The notes under the pieces were generated by a model that was not told where the DNA came from, did no database searches, and saw only the letters and a program-made list of their open reading frames with translations. DNA of 64,000 bases from positions 558,001-622,000 of the forward strand of contig CANOQG010000001.1 of NCBI GenBank assembly GCA_947568835.1. Reading direction: 5' to 3'. Below, piece after piece: positions 1 through 12,000 of this stretch (positions are counted from its first letter, which is position 1; every line of letters starts with the position of its first letter). The position numbers and the translations under genes were made by a program. Source of the stretch: Protonemura montana. Its lineage: Eukaryota > Arthropoda > Insecta > Plecoptera > Nemouridae.

Positions 1-3000
1 TAGACGCTCCAGACACTCTGCCTTGCTACTAAGACCCTCCAGACACTCTGCCTCGCTAGCCAGGCGCTCCAGACACTCTTCCTCGCTACCCAGACGCTCC
101 AGACTATTTGCCACGCTAGCCAGAGGCTCCAGACACTCTGCCACGCTAGCCAGACGCTCCAGACACTCTGCCTCGCTAGCCAGGCGCTCCAGACACTCTG
201 CCTCGCTATCCAGACGCTCCAGACACTCTGCCTCGCTAGCCAGCCTCTCCAGACACTCTGCAATGCTAGCCAGACGCTCCAGACTTTCTGCCACGCTAGC
301 CAGAGGTTTTAGACACTCTGCTACGCTAGCTAGACGCTCCAGACACTCTGCCTTGCTACCCAGACCCTCCAGACACTCTGCCTTGCTACCCAGACCCTCC
401 AGACACTCTGCCTCGCTAGCCAGGCGCTCCAGACACGCTGCCTCGCTACCCAGACGCTCCAGACTATCAGCCACGCTAGCCAGTGGCTCCAGATTATCTG
501 CCACGCTAGCCAGACGCTCCAGACACTCTGCCTCGCTAGCCAGACGCTCCAGACTTTCTGCCACGCTAGCCAGAGGTTTTAGACACTCTGCTACGCTAGC
601 TAGACGCTCCAGACACTCTGCGTCGCTAGCTTGACGCTCCAGACACTCTGCCTTGCTACCCAGACCCTCCAGACACTCTGCCCCGCTAGCCTGGCGCTCC
701 AGACACTCTGCCTCGCGACCCAGACGCTCCAGACACTCTGCCTCGCTACCCAGACGCTCCAGACTATCTGCTACGCTAGCCAAAGGCCCCAGACACTCTG
801 CGACGCTAGCTAGACGCTCCAGACACTCTGCCTTGCTAGCCAGGCGCTCCAGACACTCTGCCTCGCTAGCCAGCCGCTTCAGACACTCTGCTACGCTACC
901 CTGACGCTCCAGACTATCAGCCACGCTAGCCAGTGGCTCCAGATTATCTGCCACGCTAGCCAGAGGCTCCAGACACTCTGCCACGCTAAATAGACGCTCC
1001 AGACACTCTGCCTTGCTACCCAGAATCTCCAGACACTCTGCCTCGCTAGCCAGGCGCTCCAGACACTCTGCCTCGCTACCCAGACGCTTTAGACTATCTG
1101 CCACGCTAGCCAGTGGCTCCAGACACTCTGCCACGCTAGCTAGACGTTCCAGGCACTCTGCCTCGCTACTTAGACGCTCCAGAAACTCTGCCTCACTAGC
1201 CAGGCACTCCAGACACTCTGGCTCGCTACCCAGACGATCCAGACACTCTGCCTCCCTAGCCAGCCGCTCCAGACACTCTGCCATGCTAGCCAGAGATTTC
1301 AGACACTCTGCTACGCTAGCCAGACGCTCCAGACACTCTGCCACGCTAGCCAGAGGCTGAAGACACTCTGCAATGCTAGCCAGACGCTCCAGACACTCTG
1401 CCACGCTAGCTAGACGCTCCAGACACTCTGATTCGCTACTTAGACGCTCCAGACACCTTGCCTCGCTACCCAGACGCTCCAGACACTCTGCCTCGCTACC
1501 TAGACGCTTCAGACTATCTGCCACGCTAATCAGTGGCTCCAGACACTCTGCCACGCTAGCTAGACGCTCCAGGCACTCTGTCTCGCTACTTAGACGCTCC
1601 AGACACTGTGCCTCGCTAGCCAGGCACTCCAGACACTCTGATTCACTACCCAGACGTTCCAGACACTTTGCCTCGCTACCCAGACGCTCCAGACTATCTG
1701 CAACGCTAGCCAGTGGCTCCAGCCACTCTGCCACGCTAGCTAGACGCTCCAGGCACTCTGCCTCGCTACTCAGACGCTCCAGACACTCTGCAATGCTAGC
1801 CAGACGCTCCAGACACTCTGCCACGCTAGCTAGATGCTCCAGACACTCTGATTCGCTACTTAGACGCTCCAGACACCTTGCCTCGCTACCCAGACACACC
1901 AGACACTCTGCCTCGCTAGCTAAACGCTCCAGACACTCTGCCTTGCTACCCAGACCCTCCAGACACTCTGTCTCGCTAGCCATGCGCTCAAGAATTTCTG
2001 CCTCGCTACCCAGACGCTCCAGACTATCTGCCACGCTAGCCAGTGGCTCCAGACTATCTGCCACGCTAGCCAGAGGCTCCAGACACTCTGCCACGCTTGT
2101 TAGACAATCCAGACTTTCTGCCTTGCTAGCCAGGCGCTCCAGACACTCTGCCTCGCTAGCCAGACGCTCCAGACACTCTGCCTCGTTAGCCAGGCGCTTC
2201 AGAAGCTCTGCCTCGCTAGCCAGGCGCTCCAGACACTCTGCCATTCTAGCCAGACGCTCCAGACTATCTGCTACGCTAGCCAGAGGCTCCAGACACTCTG
2301 CCACGCTAAATAGACGCTCCAGACACTCTGCCTTGCTACCCAGAATCTCCAGACACTTTGCCTCGCTACCCAGACGCTCCAGACTATCTGCAACGCTAGC
2401 CAGTGGCTCCAGCCACTCTGCCACGCTAGCTAGACGCTCCAGGCACTCTGCCTCGCTACTCAGACGCTCCAGACACTCTGCAATGCTAGCCAGACGCTCC
2501 AGACACTCTGCCTCGCTAGCCAGCCTCTCCAGACACTCTGCAATGCTAGCCAGACGCTCCAGACTTTCTGCCACGCTAGCCAGAGGTTTTAGACACTCTG
2601 CTACGCTAGCTAGACGCTCCAGACACTCTGCCTTGCTACCCAGACCCTCCAGACACTCTGCCTTGCTACCCAGACCCTCCAGACACTCTGCCTCGCTAGC
2701 CAGGCGCTCCAGACACGCTGCCTCGCTACCCAGACGCTCCAGACTATCAGCCACGCTAGCCAGTGGCTCCAGATTATCTGCCACGCTAGCCAGACGCTCC
2801 AGACACTCTGCCTCGCTAGCCAGACGCTCCAGACTTTCTGCCACGCTAGCCAGAGGTTTTAGACACTCTGCTACGCTAGCTAGACGCTCCAGACACTCTG
2901 CGTCGCTAGCTTGACGCTCCAGACACTCTGCCTTGCTACCCAGACCCTCCAGACACTCTGCCCCGCTAGCCTGGCGCTCCAGACACTCTGCCTCGCGACC

Positions 3001-6000
3001 CAGACGCTCCAGACACTCTGCCTCGCTACCCAGACGCTCCAGACTATCTGCTACGCTAGCCAAAGGCCCCAGACACTCTGCGACGCTAGCTAGACGCTCC
3101 AGACACTCTGCCTTGCTAGCCAGGCGCTCCAGACACTCTGCCTCGCTAGCCAGCCGCTTCAGACACTCTGCTACGCTACCCTGACGCTCCAGACTATCAG
3201 CCACGCTAGCCAGTGGCTCCAGATTATCTGCCACGCTAGCCAGAGGCTCCAGACACTCTGCCACGCTAAATAGACGCTCCAGACACTCTGCCTTGCTACC
3301 CAGAATCTCCAGACACTCTGCCTCGCTAGCCAGGCGCTCCAGACACTCTGCCTCGCTACCCAGACGCTTTAGACTATCTGCCACGCTAGCCAGTGGCTCC
3401 AGACACTCTGCCACGCTAGCTAGACGTTCCAGGCACTCTGCCTCGCTACTTAGACGCTCCAGAAACTCTGCCTCACTAGCCAGGCACTCCAGACACTCTG
3501 GCTCGCTACCCAGACGATCCAGACACTCTGCCTCCCTAGCCAGCCGCTCCAGACACTCTGCCATGCTAGCCAGAGATTTCAGACACTCTGCTACGCTAGC
3601 CAGACGCTCCAGACACTCTGCCACGCTAGCCAGAGGCTGAAGACACTCTGCAATGCTAGCCAGACGCTCCAGACACTCTGCCACGCTAGCTAGACGCTCC
3701 AGACACTCTGATTCGCTACTTAGACGCTCCAGACACCTTGCCTCGCTACCCAGACGCTCCAGACACTCTGCCTCGCTACCTAGACGCTTCAGACTATCTG
3801 CCACGCTAATCAGTGGCTCCAGACACTCTGCCACGCTAGCTAGACGCTCCAGGCACTCTGTCTCGCTACTTAGACGCTCCAGACACTGTGCCTCGCTAGC
3901 CAGGCACTCCAGACACTCTGATTCACTACCCAGACGTTCCAGACACTTTGCCTCGCTACCCAGACGCTCCAGACTATCTGCAACGCTAGCCAGTGGCTCC
4001 AGCCACTCTGCCACGCTAGCTAGACGCTCCAGGCACTCTGCCTCGCTACTCAGACGCTCCAGACACTCTGCAATGCTAGCCAGACGCTCCAGACACTCTG
4101 CCACGCTAGCTAGATGCTCCAGACACTCTGATTCGCTACTTAGACGCTCCAGACACCTTGCCTCGCTACCCAGACACACCAGACACTCTGCCTCGCTAGC
4201 TAAACGCTCCAGACACTCTGCCTTGCTACCCAGACCCTCCAGACACTCTGTCTCGCTAGCCATGCGCTCAAGAATTTCTGCCTCGCTACCCAGACGCTCC
4301 AGACTATCTGCCACGCTAGCCAGTGGCTCCAGACTATCTGCCACGCTAGCCAGAGGCTCCAGACACTCTGCCACGCTTGTTAGACAATCCAGACTTTCTG
4401 CCTTGCTAGCCAGGCGCTCCAGACACTCTGCCTCGCTAGCCAGACGCTCCAGACACTCTGCCTCGTTAGCCAGGCGCTTCAGAAGCTCTGCCTCGCTAGC
4501 CAGGCGCTCCAGACACTCTGCCATTCTAGCCAGACGCTCCAGACTATCTGCTACGCTAGCCAGAGGCTCCAGACACTCTGCCACGCTAAATAGACGCTCC
4601 AGACACTCTGCCTTGCTACCCAGAATCTCCAGACACTTTGCCTCGCTACCCAGACGCTCCAGACTATCTGCAACGCTAGCCAGTGGCTCCAGCCACTCTG
4701 CCACGCTAGCTAGACGCTCCAGGCACTCTGCCTCGCTACTCAGACGCTCCAGACACTCTGCAATGCTAGCCAGACGCTCCAGACACTCTGCCACGCTAGC
4801 TAGACGCTCCAGACACTCTGATTCGCTACTTAGACGCTCCAGACACCTTGCCTCGCTACCCAGACACACCAGACACTCTAGCTCGCTAGCTAAACGCTCC
4901 AGACACTCTGCCTTGCTACCCAGACCCTCCAGACACTCTGTCTCGCTAGCCATGCGCTCAAGAATTTCTGCCTCGCTACCCAGACGCTCCAGACTATCTG
5001 CCACGCTAGCCAGTGGCTCCAGACTATCTGCCACGCTAGCCAGAGGCTCCAGACACTCTGCCACGCTTGTTAGACAATCCAGACTTTCTGCCTTGCTAGC
5101 CAGGCGCTCCAGACACTCTGCCTCGCTAGCCAGACGCTCCAGACACTCTGCCTCGTTAGCCAGGCGCTTCAGAAGCTCTGCCTCGCTAGCCAGGCGCTCC
5201 AGACACTCTGCCATTCTAGCCAGACGCTCCAGACTATCTGCTACGCTAGCCAGAGGCTCCAGACACTCTGCCACGCTAAATAGACGCTCCAGACACTCTG
5301 CCTTGCTACCCAGAATCTCCAGACACTCTGCCTCGCTAGCCAGGCGCTCCAGACACTCTGCCTCGCTACCCAGACGCTTTAGACTATCTGCCACGCTAGC
5401 CAGTGGCTCAAGACACTCTGCCACGCTAGCTAGACGCTCCAGGCACTCTGCCTCGCTACTTAGACGCTCCAGAAACTCTGCCTCACTAGCCAGGCACTCC
5501 AGACACTCTGGCTCGCTACTTAGACGATCCAGACACTCTGCCTCCCTAGCCAGCCGCTCCAGACACTCTGCCATGCTAGCCAGAGATTTCAGACACTCTG
5601 CTACGCTAGCTAGACGCTCCAGACACTCTGCCACGCTAGCTAGACGCTCCAGACACTCTGCCTTGCTACTTAGACCCTCCAGACACTCTGCCTCGCTAGC
5701 CAGGCGCTCCAGACACTCTGCCTCGCTACCCAGACGCTCCAGACTATTTGCCACGCTAGCCAGTGGCTCCAGACTATCTGCCACGCTAGCCAGAGGCTGC
5801 AGACACTCTGCAACGCTAGCCAGACGCTCCAGACACTCTGCCACGCTAGCCAGAGGCTGAAGACACTCTGCAATGCTAGCCAGGCGCTCCAGACACTCTG
5901 CCTCGCTAGCCAGCCGCTCCAGACACTCTGCCATGCTAGCCAGACGCTTCAGACACTCTGGCTCGTTAGCCAGGCGCTTCAGAAGCTCTGCCTCGCTAGC

Positions 6001-9000
6001 CAGGCGCTCCAGACACTCTGCCATTCTAGCCAGACGCTCCAGACTATCTGCTACGCTAGCCAGAGGCTCCAGACACTCTGCCACGCTAAATAGACGCTCC
6101 AGACACTCTGCCTTGCTACCCAGAATCTCCAGACACTTTGCCTCGCTACCCAGACGCTCCAGACTATCTGCAACGCTAGCCAGTGGCTCCAGCCACTCTG
6201 CCACGCTAGCTAGACGCTCCAGGCACTCTGCCTCGCTACTCAGACGCTCCAGACACTCTGCAATGCTAGCCAGACGCTCCAGACACTCTGCCACGCTAGC
6301 TAGACGCTCCAGACACTCTGATTCGCTACTTAGACGCTCCAGACACCTTGCCTCGCTACCCAGACACACCAGACACTCTAGCTCGCTAGCTAAACGCTCC
6401 AGACACTCTGCCTTGCTACCCAGACCCTCCAGACACTCTGCCTCCCTAGCCAGCCGCTCCAGACACTCTGCCATGCTAGCCAGAGATTTCAGACACTCTG
6501 CTACGCTAGCTAGACGCTCCAGACACTCTGCCACGCTAGCTAGACGCTCCAGACACTCTGCCTTGCTACTAAGACCCTCCAGACACTCTGCCTCGCTAGC
6601 CAGGCGCTCCAGACACTCTTCCTCGCTACCCAGACGCTCCAGACTATTTGCCACGCTAGCCAGAGGCTCCAGACACTCTGCCACGCTAGCCAGACGCTCC
6701 AGACACTCTGCCTCGCTAGCCAGGCGCTCCAGACACTCTGCCTCGCTATCCAGACGCTCCAGACACTCTGCCTCGCTAGCCAGCCTCTCCAGACACTCTG
6801 CAATGCTAGCCAGACGCTCCAGACTTTCTGCCACGCTAGCCAGAGGTTTTAGACACTCTGCTACGCTAGCTAGACGCTCCAGACACTCTGCCTTGCTACC
6901 CAGACCCTCCAGACACTCTGCCTTGCTACCCAGACCCTCCAGACACTCTGCCTCGCTAGCCAGGCGCTCCAGACACGCTGCCTCGCTACCCAGACGCTCC
7001 AGACTATCAGCCACGCTAGCCAGTGGCTCCAGATTATCTGCCACGCTAGCCAGACGCTCCAGACACTCTGCCTCGCTAGCCAGACGCTCCAGACTTTCTG
7101 CCACGCTAGCCAGAGGTTTTAGACACTCTGCTACGCTAGCTAGACGCTCCAGACACTCTGCCTCGCTAGCTAAACGCTCCAGACACTCTGCCTTGCTACC
7201 CAGACCCTCCAGACACTCTGTCTCGCTAGCCATGCGCTCAAGAATTTCTGCCTCGCTACCCAGACGCTCCAGACTATCTGCCACGCTAGCCAGTGGCTCC
7301 AGACTATCTGCCACGCTAGCCAGAGGCTCCAGACACTCTGCCACGCTTGTTAGACAATCCAGACTTTCTGCCTTGCTAGCCAGGCGCTCCAGACACTCTG
7401 CCTCGCTAGCCAGACGCTCCAGACACTCTGCCTCGTTAGCCAGGCGCTTCAGAAGCTCTGCCTCGCTAGCCAGGCGCTCCAGACACTCTGCCATTCTAGC
7501 CAGACGCTCCAGACTATCTGCTACGCTAGCCAGAGGCTCCAGACACTCTGCCACGCTAAATAGACGCTCCAGACACTCTGCCTTGCTACCCAGAATCTCC
7601 AGACACTTTGCCTCGCTACCCAGACGCTCCAGACTATCTGCAACGCTAGCCAGTGGCTCCAGCCACTCTGCCACGCTAGCTAGACGCTCCAGGCACTCTG
7701 CCTCGCTACTCAGACGCTCCAGACACTCTGCAATGCTAGCCAGACGCTCCAGACACTCTGCCACGCTAGCTAGACGCTCCAGACACTCTGATTCGCTACT
7801 TAGACGCTCCAGACACCTTGCCTCGCTACCCAGACACACCAGACACTCTAGCTCGCTAGCTAAACGCTCCAGACACTCTGCCTTGCTACCCAGACCCTCC
7901 AGACACTCTGTCTCGCTAGCCATGCGCTCAAGAATTTCTGCCTCGCTACCCAGACGCTCCAGACTATCTGCCACGCTAGCCAGTGGCTCCAGACTATCTG
8001 CCACGCTAGCCAGAGGCTCCAGACACTCTGCCACGCTTGTTAGACAATCCAGACTTTCTGCCTTGCTAGCCAGGCGCTCCAGACACTCTGCCTCGCTAGC
8101 CAGACGCTCCAGACACTCTGCCTCGTTAGCCAGGCGCTTCAGAAGCTCTGCCTCGCTAGCCAGGCGCTCCAGACACTCTGCCATTCTAGCCAGACGCTCC
8201 AGACTATCTGCTACGCTAGCCAGAGGCTCCAGACACTCTGCCACGCTAAATAGACGCTCCAGACACTCTGCCTTGCTACCCAGAATCTCCAGACACTCTG
8301 CCTCGCTAGCCAGGCGCTCCAGACACTCTGCCTCGCTACCCAGACGCTTTAGACTATCTGCCACGCTAGCCAGTGGCTCAAGACACTCTGCCACGCTAGC
8401 TAGACGCTCCAGGCACTCTGCCTCGCTACTTAGACGCTCCAGAAACTCTGCCTCACTAGCCAGGCACTCCAGACACTCTGGCTCGCTACTTAGACGATCC
8501 AGACACTCTGCCTCCCTAGCCAGCCGCTCCAGACACTCTGCCATGCTAGCCAGAGATTTCAGACACTCTGCTACGCTAGCTAGACGCTCCAGACACTCTG
8601 CCACGCTAGCTAGACGCTCCAGACACTCTGCCTTGCTACTTAGACCCTCCAGACACTCTGCCTCGCTAGCCAGGCGCTCCAGACACTCTGCCTCGCTACC
8701 CAGACGCTCCAGACTATTTGCCACGCTAGCCAGTGGCTCCAGACTATCTGCCACGCTAGCCAGAGGCTGCAGACACTCTGCAACGCTAGCCAGACGCTCC
8801 AGACACTCTGCCACGCTAGCTAGAGGCTGAAGACACTCTGCAATGCTAGCCAGGCGCTCCAGACACTCTGCCTCGCTAGCCAGCCGCTCCAGACACTCTG
8901 CCATGCTAGCCAGACGCTTCAGACACTCTGGCTCGTTAGCCAGGCGCTTCAGAAGCTCTGCCTCGCTAGCCAGGCGCTCCAGACACTCTGCCATTCTAGC

Positions 9001-12000
9001 CAGACGCTCCAGACTATCTGCTACGCTAGCCAGAGGCTCCAGACACTCTGCCACGCTAAATAGACGCTCCAGACACTCTGCCTTGCTACCCAGAATCTCC
9101 AGACACTTTGCCTCGCTACCCAGACGCTCCAGACTATCTGCAACGCTAGCCAGTGGCTCCAGCCACTCTGCCACGCTAGCTAGACGCTCCAGGCACTCTG
9201 CCTCGCTACTCAGACGCTCCAGACACTCTGCAATGCTAGCCAGACGCTCCAGACACTCTGCCACGCTAGCTAGACGCTCCAGACACTCTGATTCGCTACT
9301 TAGACGCTCCAGACACCTTGCCTCGCTACCCAGACACACCAGACACTCTAGCTCGCTAGCTAAACGCTCCAGACACTCTGCCTTGCTACCCAGACCCTCC
9401 AGACACTCTGCCTCCCTAGCCAGCCGCTCCAGACACTCTGCCATGCTAGCCAGAGATTTCAGACACTCTGCTACGCTAGCTAGACGCTCCAGACACTCTG
9501 CCACGCTAGCTAGACGCTCCAGACACTCTGCCTTGCTACTAAGACCCTCCAGACACTCTGCCTCGCTAGCCAGGCGCTCCAGACACTCTTCCTCGCTACC
9601 CAGACGCTCCAGACTATTTGCCACGCTAGCCAGAGGCTCCAGACACTCTGCCACGCTAGCCAGACGCTCCAGACACTCTGCCTCGCTAGCCAGGCGCTCC
9701 AGACACTCTGCCTCGCTATCCAGACGCTCCAGACACTCTGCCTCGCTAGCCAGCCTCTCCAGACACTCTGCAATGCTAGCCAGACGCTCCAGACTTTCTG
9801 CCACGCTAGCCAGAGGTTTTAGACACTCTGCTACGCTAGCTAGACGCTCCAGACACTCTGCCTTGCTACCCAGACCCTCCAGACACTCTGCCTTGCTACC
9901 CAGACCCTCCAGACACTCTGCCTCGCTAGCCAGGCGCTCCAGACACGCTGCCTCGCTACCCAGACGCTCCAGACTATCAGCCACGCTAGCCAGTGGCTCC
10001 AGATTATCTGCCACGCTAGCCAGACGCTCCAGACACTCTGCCTCGCTAGCCAGACGCTCCAGACTTTCTGCCACGCTAGCCAGAGGTTTTAGACACTCTG
10101 CTACGCTAGCTAGACGCTCCAGACACTCTGCGTCGCTAGCTTGACGCTCCAGACACTCTGCCTTGCTACCCAGACCCTCCAGACACTCTGCCCCGCTAGC
10201 CTGGCGCTCCAGACACTCTGCCTCGCGACCCAGACGCTCCAGACACTCTGCCTCGCTACCCAGACGCTCCAGACTATCTGCTACGCTAGCCAAAGGCCCC
10301 AGACACTCTGCGACGCTAGCTAGACGCTCCAGACACTCTGCCTTGCTAGCCAGGCGCTCCAGACACTCTGCCTCGCTAGCCAGCCGCTTCAGACACTCTG
10401 CTACGCTACCCTGACGCTCCAGACTATCAGCCACGCTAGCCAGTGGCTCCAGATTATCTGCCACGCTAGCCAGAGGCTCCAGACACTCTGCCACGCTAAA
10501 TAGACGCTCCAGACACTCTGCCTTGCTACCCAGAATCTCCAGACACTCTGCCTCGCTAGCCAGGCGCTCCAGACACTCTGCCTCGCTACCCAGACGCTTT
10601 AGACTATCTGCCACGCTAGCCAGTGGCTCCAGACACTCTGCCACGCTAGCTAGACGTTCCAGGCACTCTGCCTCGCTACTTAGACGCTCCAGAAACTCTG
10701 CCTCACTAGCCAGGCACTCCAGACACTCTGGCTCGCTACCCAGACGATCCAGACACTCTGCCTCCCTAGCCAGCCGCTCCAGACACTCTGCCATGCTAGC
10801 CAGAGATTTCAGACACTCTGCTACGCTAGCCAGACGCTCCAGACACTCTGCCACGCTAGCCAGAGGCTGAAGACACTCTGCAATGCTAGCCAGACGCTCC
10901 AGACACTCTGCCACGCTAGCTAGACGCTCCAGACACTCTGATTCGCTACTTAGACGCTCCAGACACCTTGCCTCGCTACCCAGACGCTCCAGACACTCTG
11001 CCTCGCTACCTAGACGCTTCAGACTATCTGCCACGCTAATCAGTGGCTCCAGACACTCTGCCACGCTAGCTAGACGCTCCAGGCACTCTGTCTCGCTACT
11101 TAGACGCTCCAGACACTGTGCCTCGCTAGCCAGGCACTCCAGACACTCTGATTCACTACCCAGACGTTCCAGACACTTTGCCTCGCTACCCAGACGCTCC
11201 AGACTATCTGCAACGCTAGCCAGTGGCTCCAGCCACTCTGCCACGCTAGCTAGACGCTCCAGGCACTCTGCCTCGCTACTCAGACGCTCCAGACACTCTG
11301 CAATGCTAGCCAGACGCTCCAGACACTCTGCCACGCTAGCTAGATGCTCCAGACACTCTGATTCGCTACTTAGACGCTCCAGACACCTTGCCTCGCTACC
11401 CAGACACACCAGACACTCTGCCTCGCTAGCTAAACGCTCCAGACACTCTGCCTTGCTACCCAGACCCTCCAGACACTCTGTCTCGCTAGCCATGCGCTCA
11501 AGAATTTCTGCCTCGCTACCCAGACGCTCCAGACTATCTGCCACGCTAGCCAGTGGCTCCAGACTATCTGCCACGCTAGCCAGAGGCTCCAGACACTCTG
11601 CCACGCTTGTTAGACAATCCAGACTTTCTGCCTTGCTAGCCAGGCGCTCCAGACACTCTGCCTCGCTAGCCAGACGCTCCAGACACTCTGCCTCGTTAGC
11701 CAGGCGCTTCAGAAGCTCTGCCTCGCTAGCCAGGCGCTCCAGACACTCTGCCATTCTAGCCAGACGCTCCAGACTATCTGCTACGCTAGCCAGAGGCTCC
11801 AGACACTCTGCCACGCTAAATAGACGCTCCAGACACTCTGCCTTGCTACCCAGAATCTCCAGACACTTTGCCTCGCTACCCAGACGCTCCAGACTATCTG
11901 CAACGCTAGCCAGTGGCTCCAGCCACTCTGCCACGCTAGCTAGACGCTCCAGGCACTCTGCCTCGCTACTCAGACGCTCCAGACACTCTGCAATGCTAGC

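Noticed and set aside
631..813. Plus-strand Q-T-L-C-L-A-S frame of 60 codons, also at 2,911 and 10,141
   Set aside because: Third-phase shadow of the 30-bp unit, identical in three duplicated blocks; no start signal or codon evidence.
5873..8830. Long plus-strand frame of R-R-S-R-H-S-A-S-L-A repeats (up to 985 codons), resembling an SR-rich basic protein
   Set aside because: It is the mirror of the minus frame in a unit open in four frames. It is interrupted by TGA in every gaggctgaag unit and at ttgacg/ctgacg units, and some minus-silent variants change its residues. I treat it as a shadow, though strand choice is not proven.
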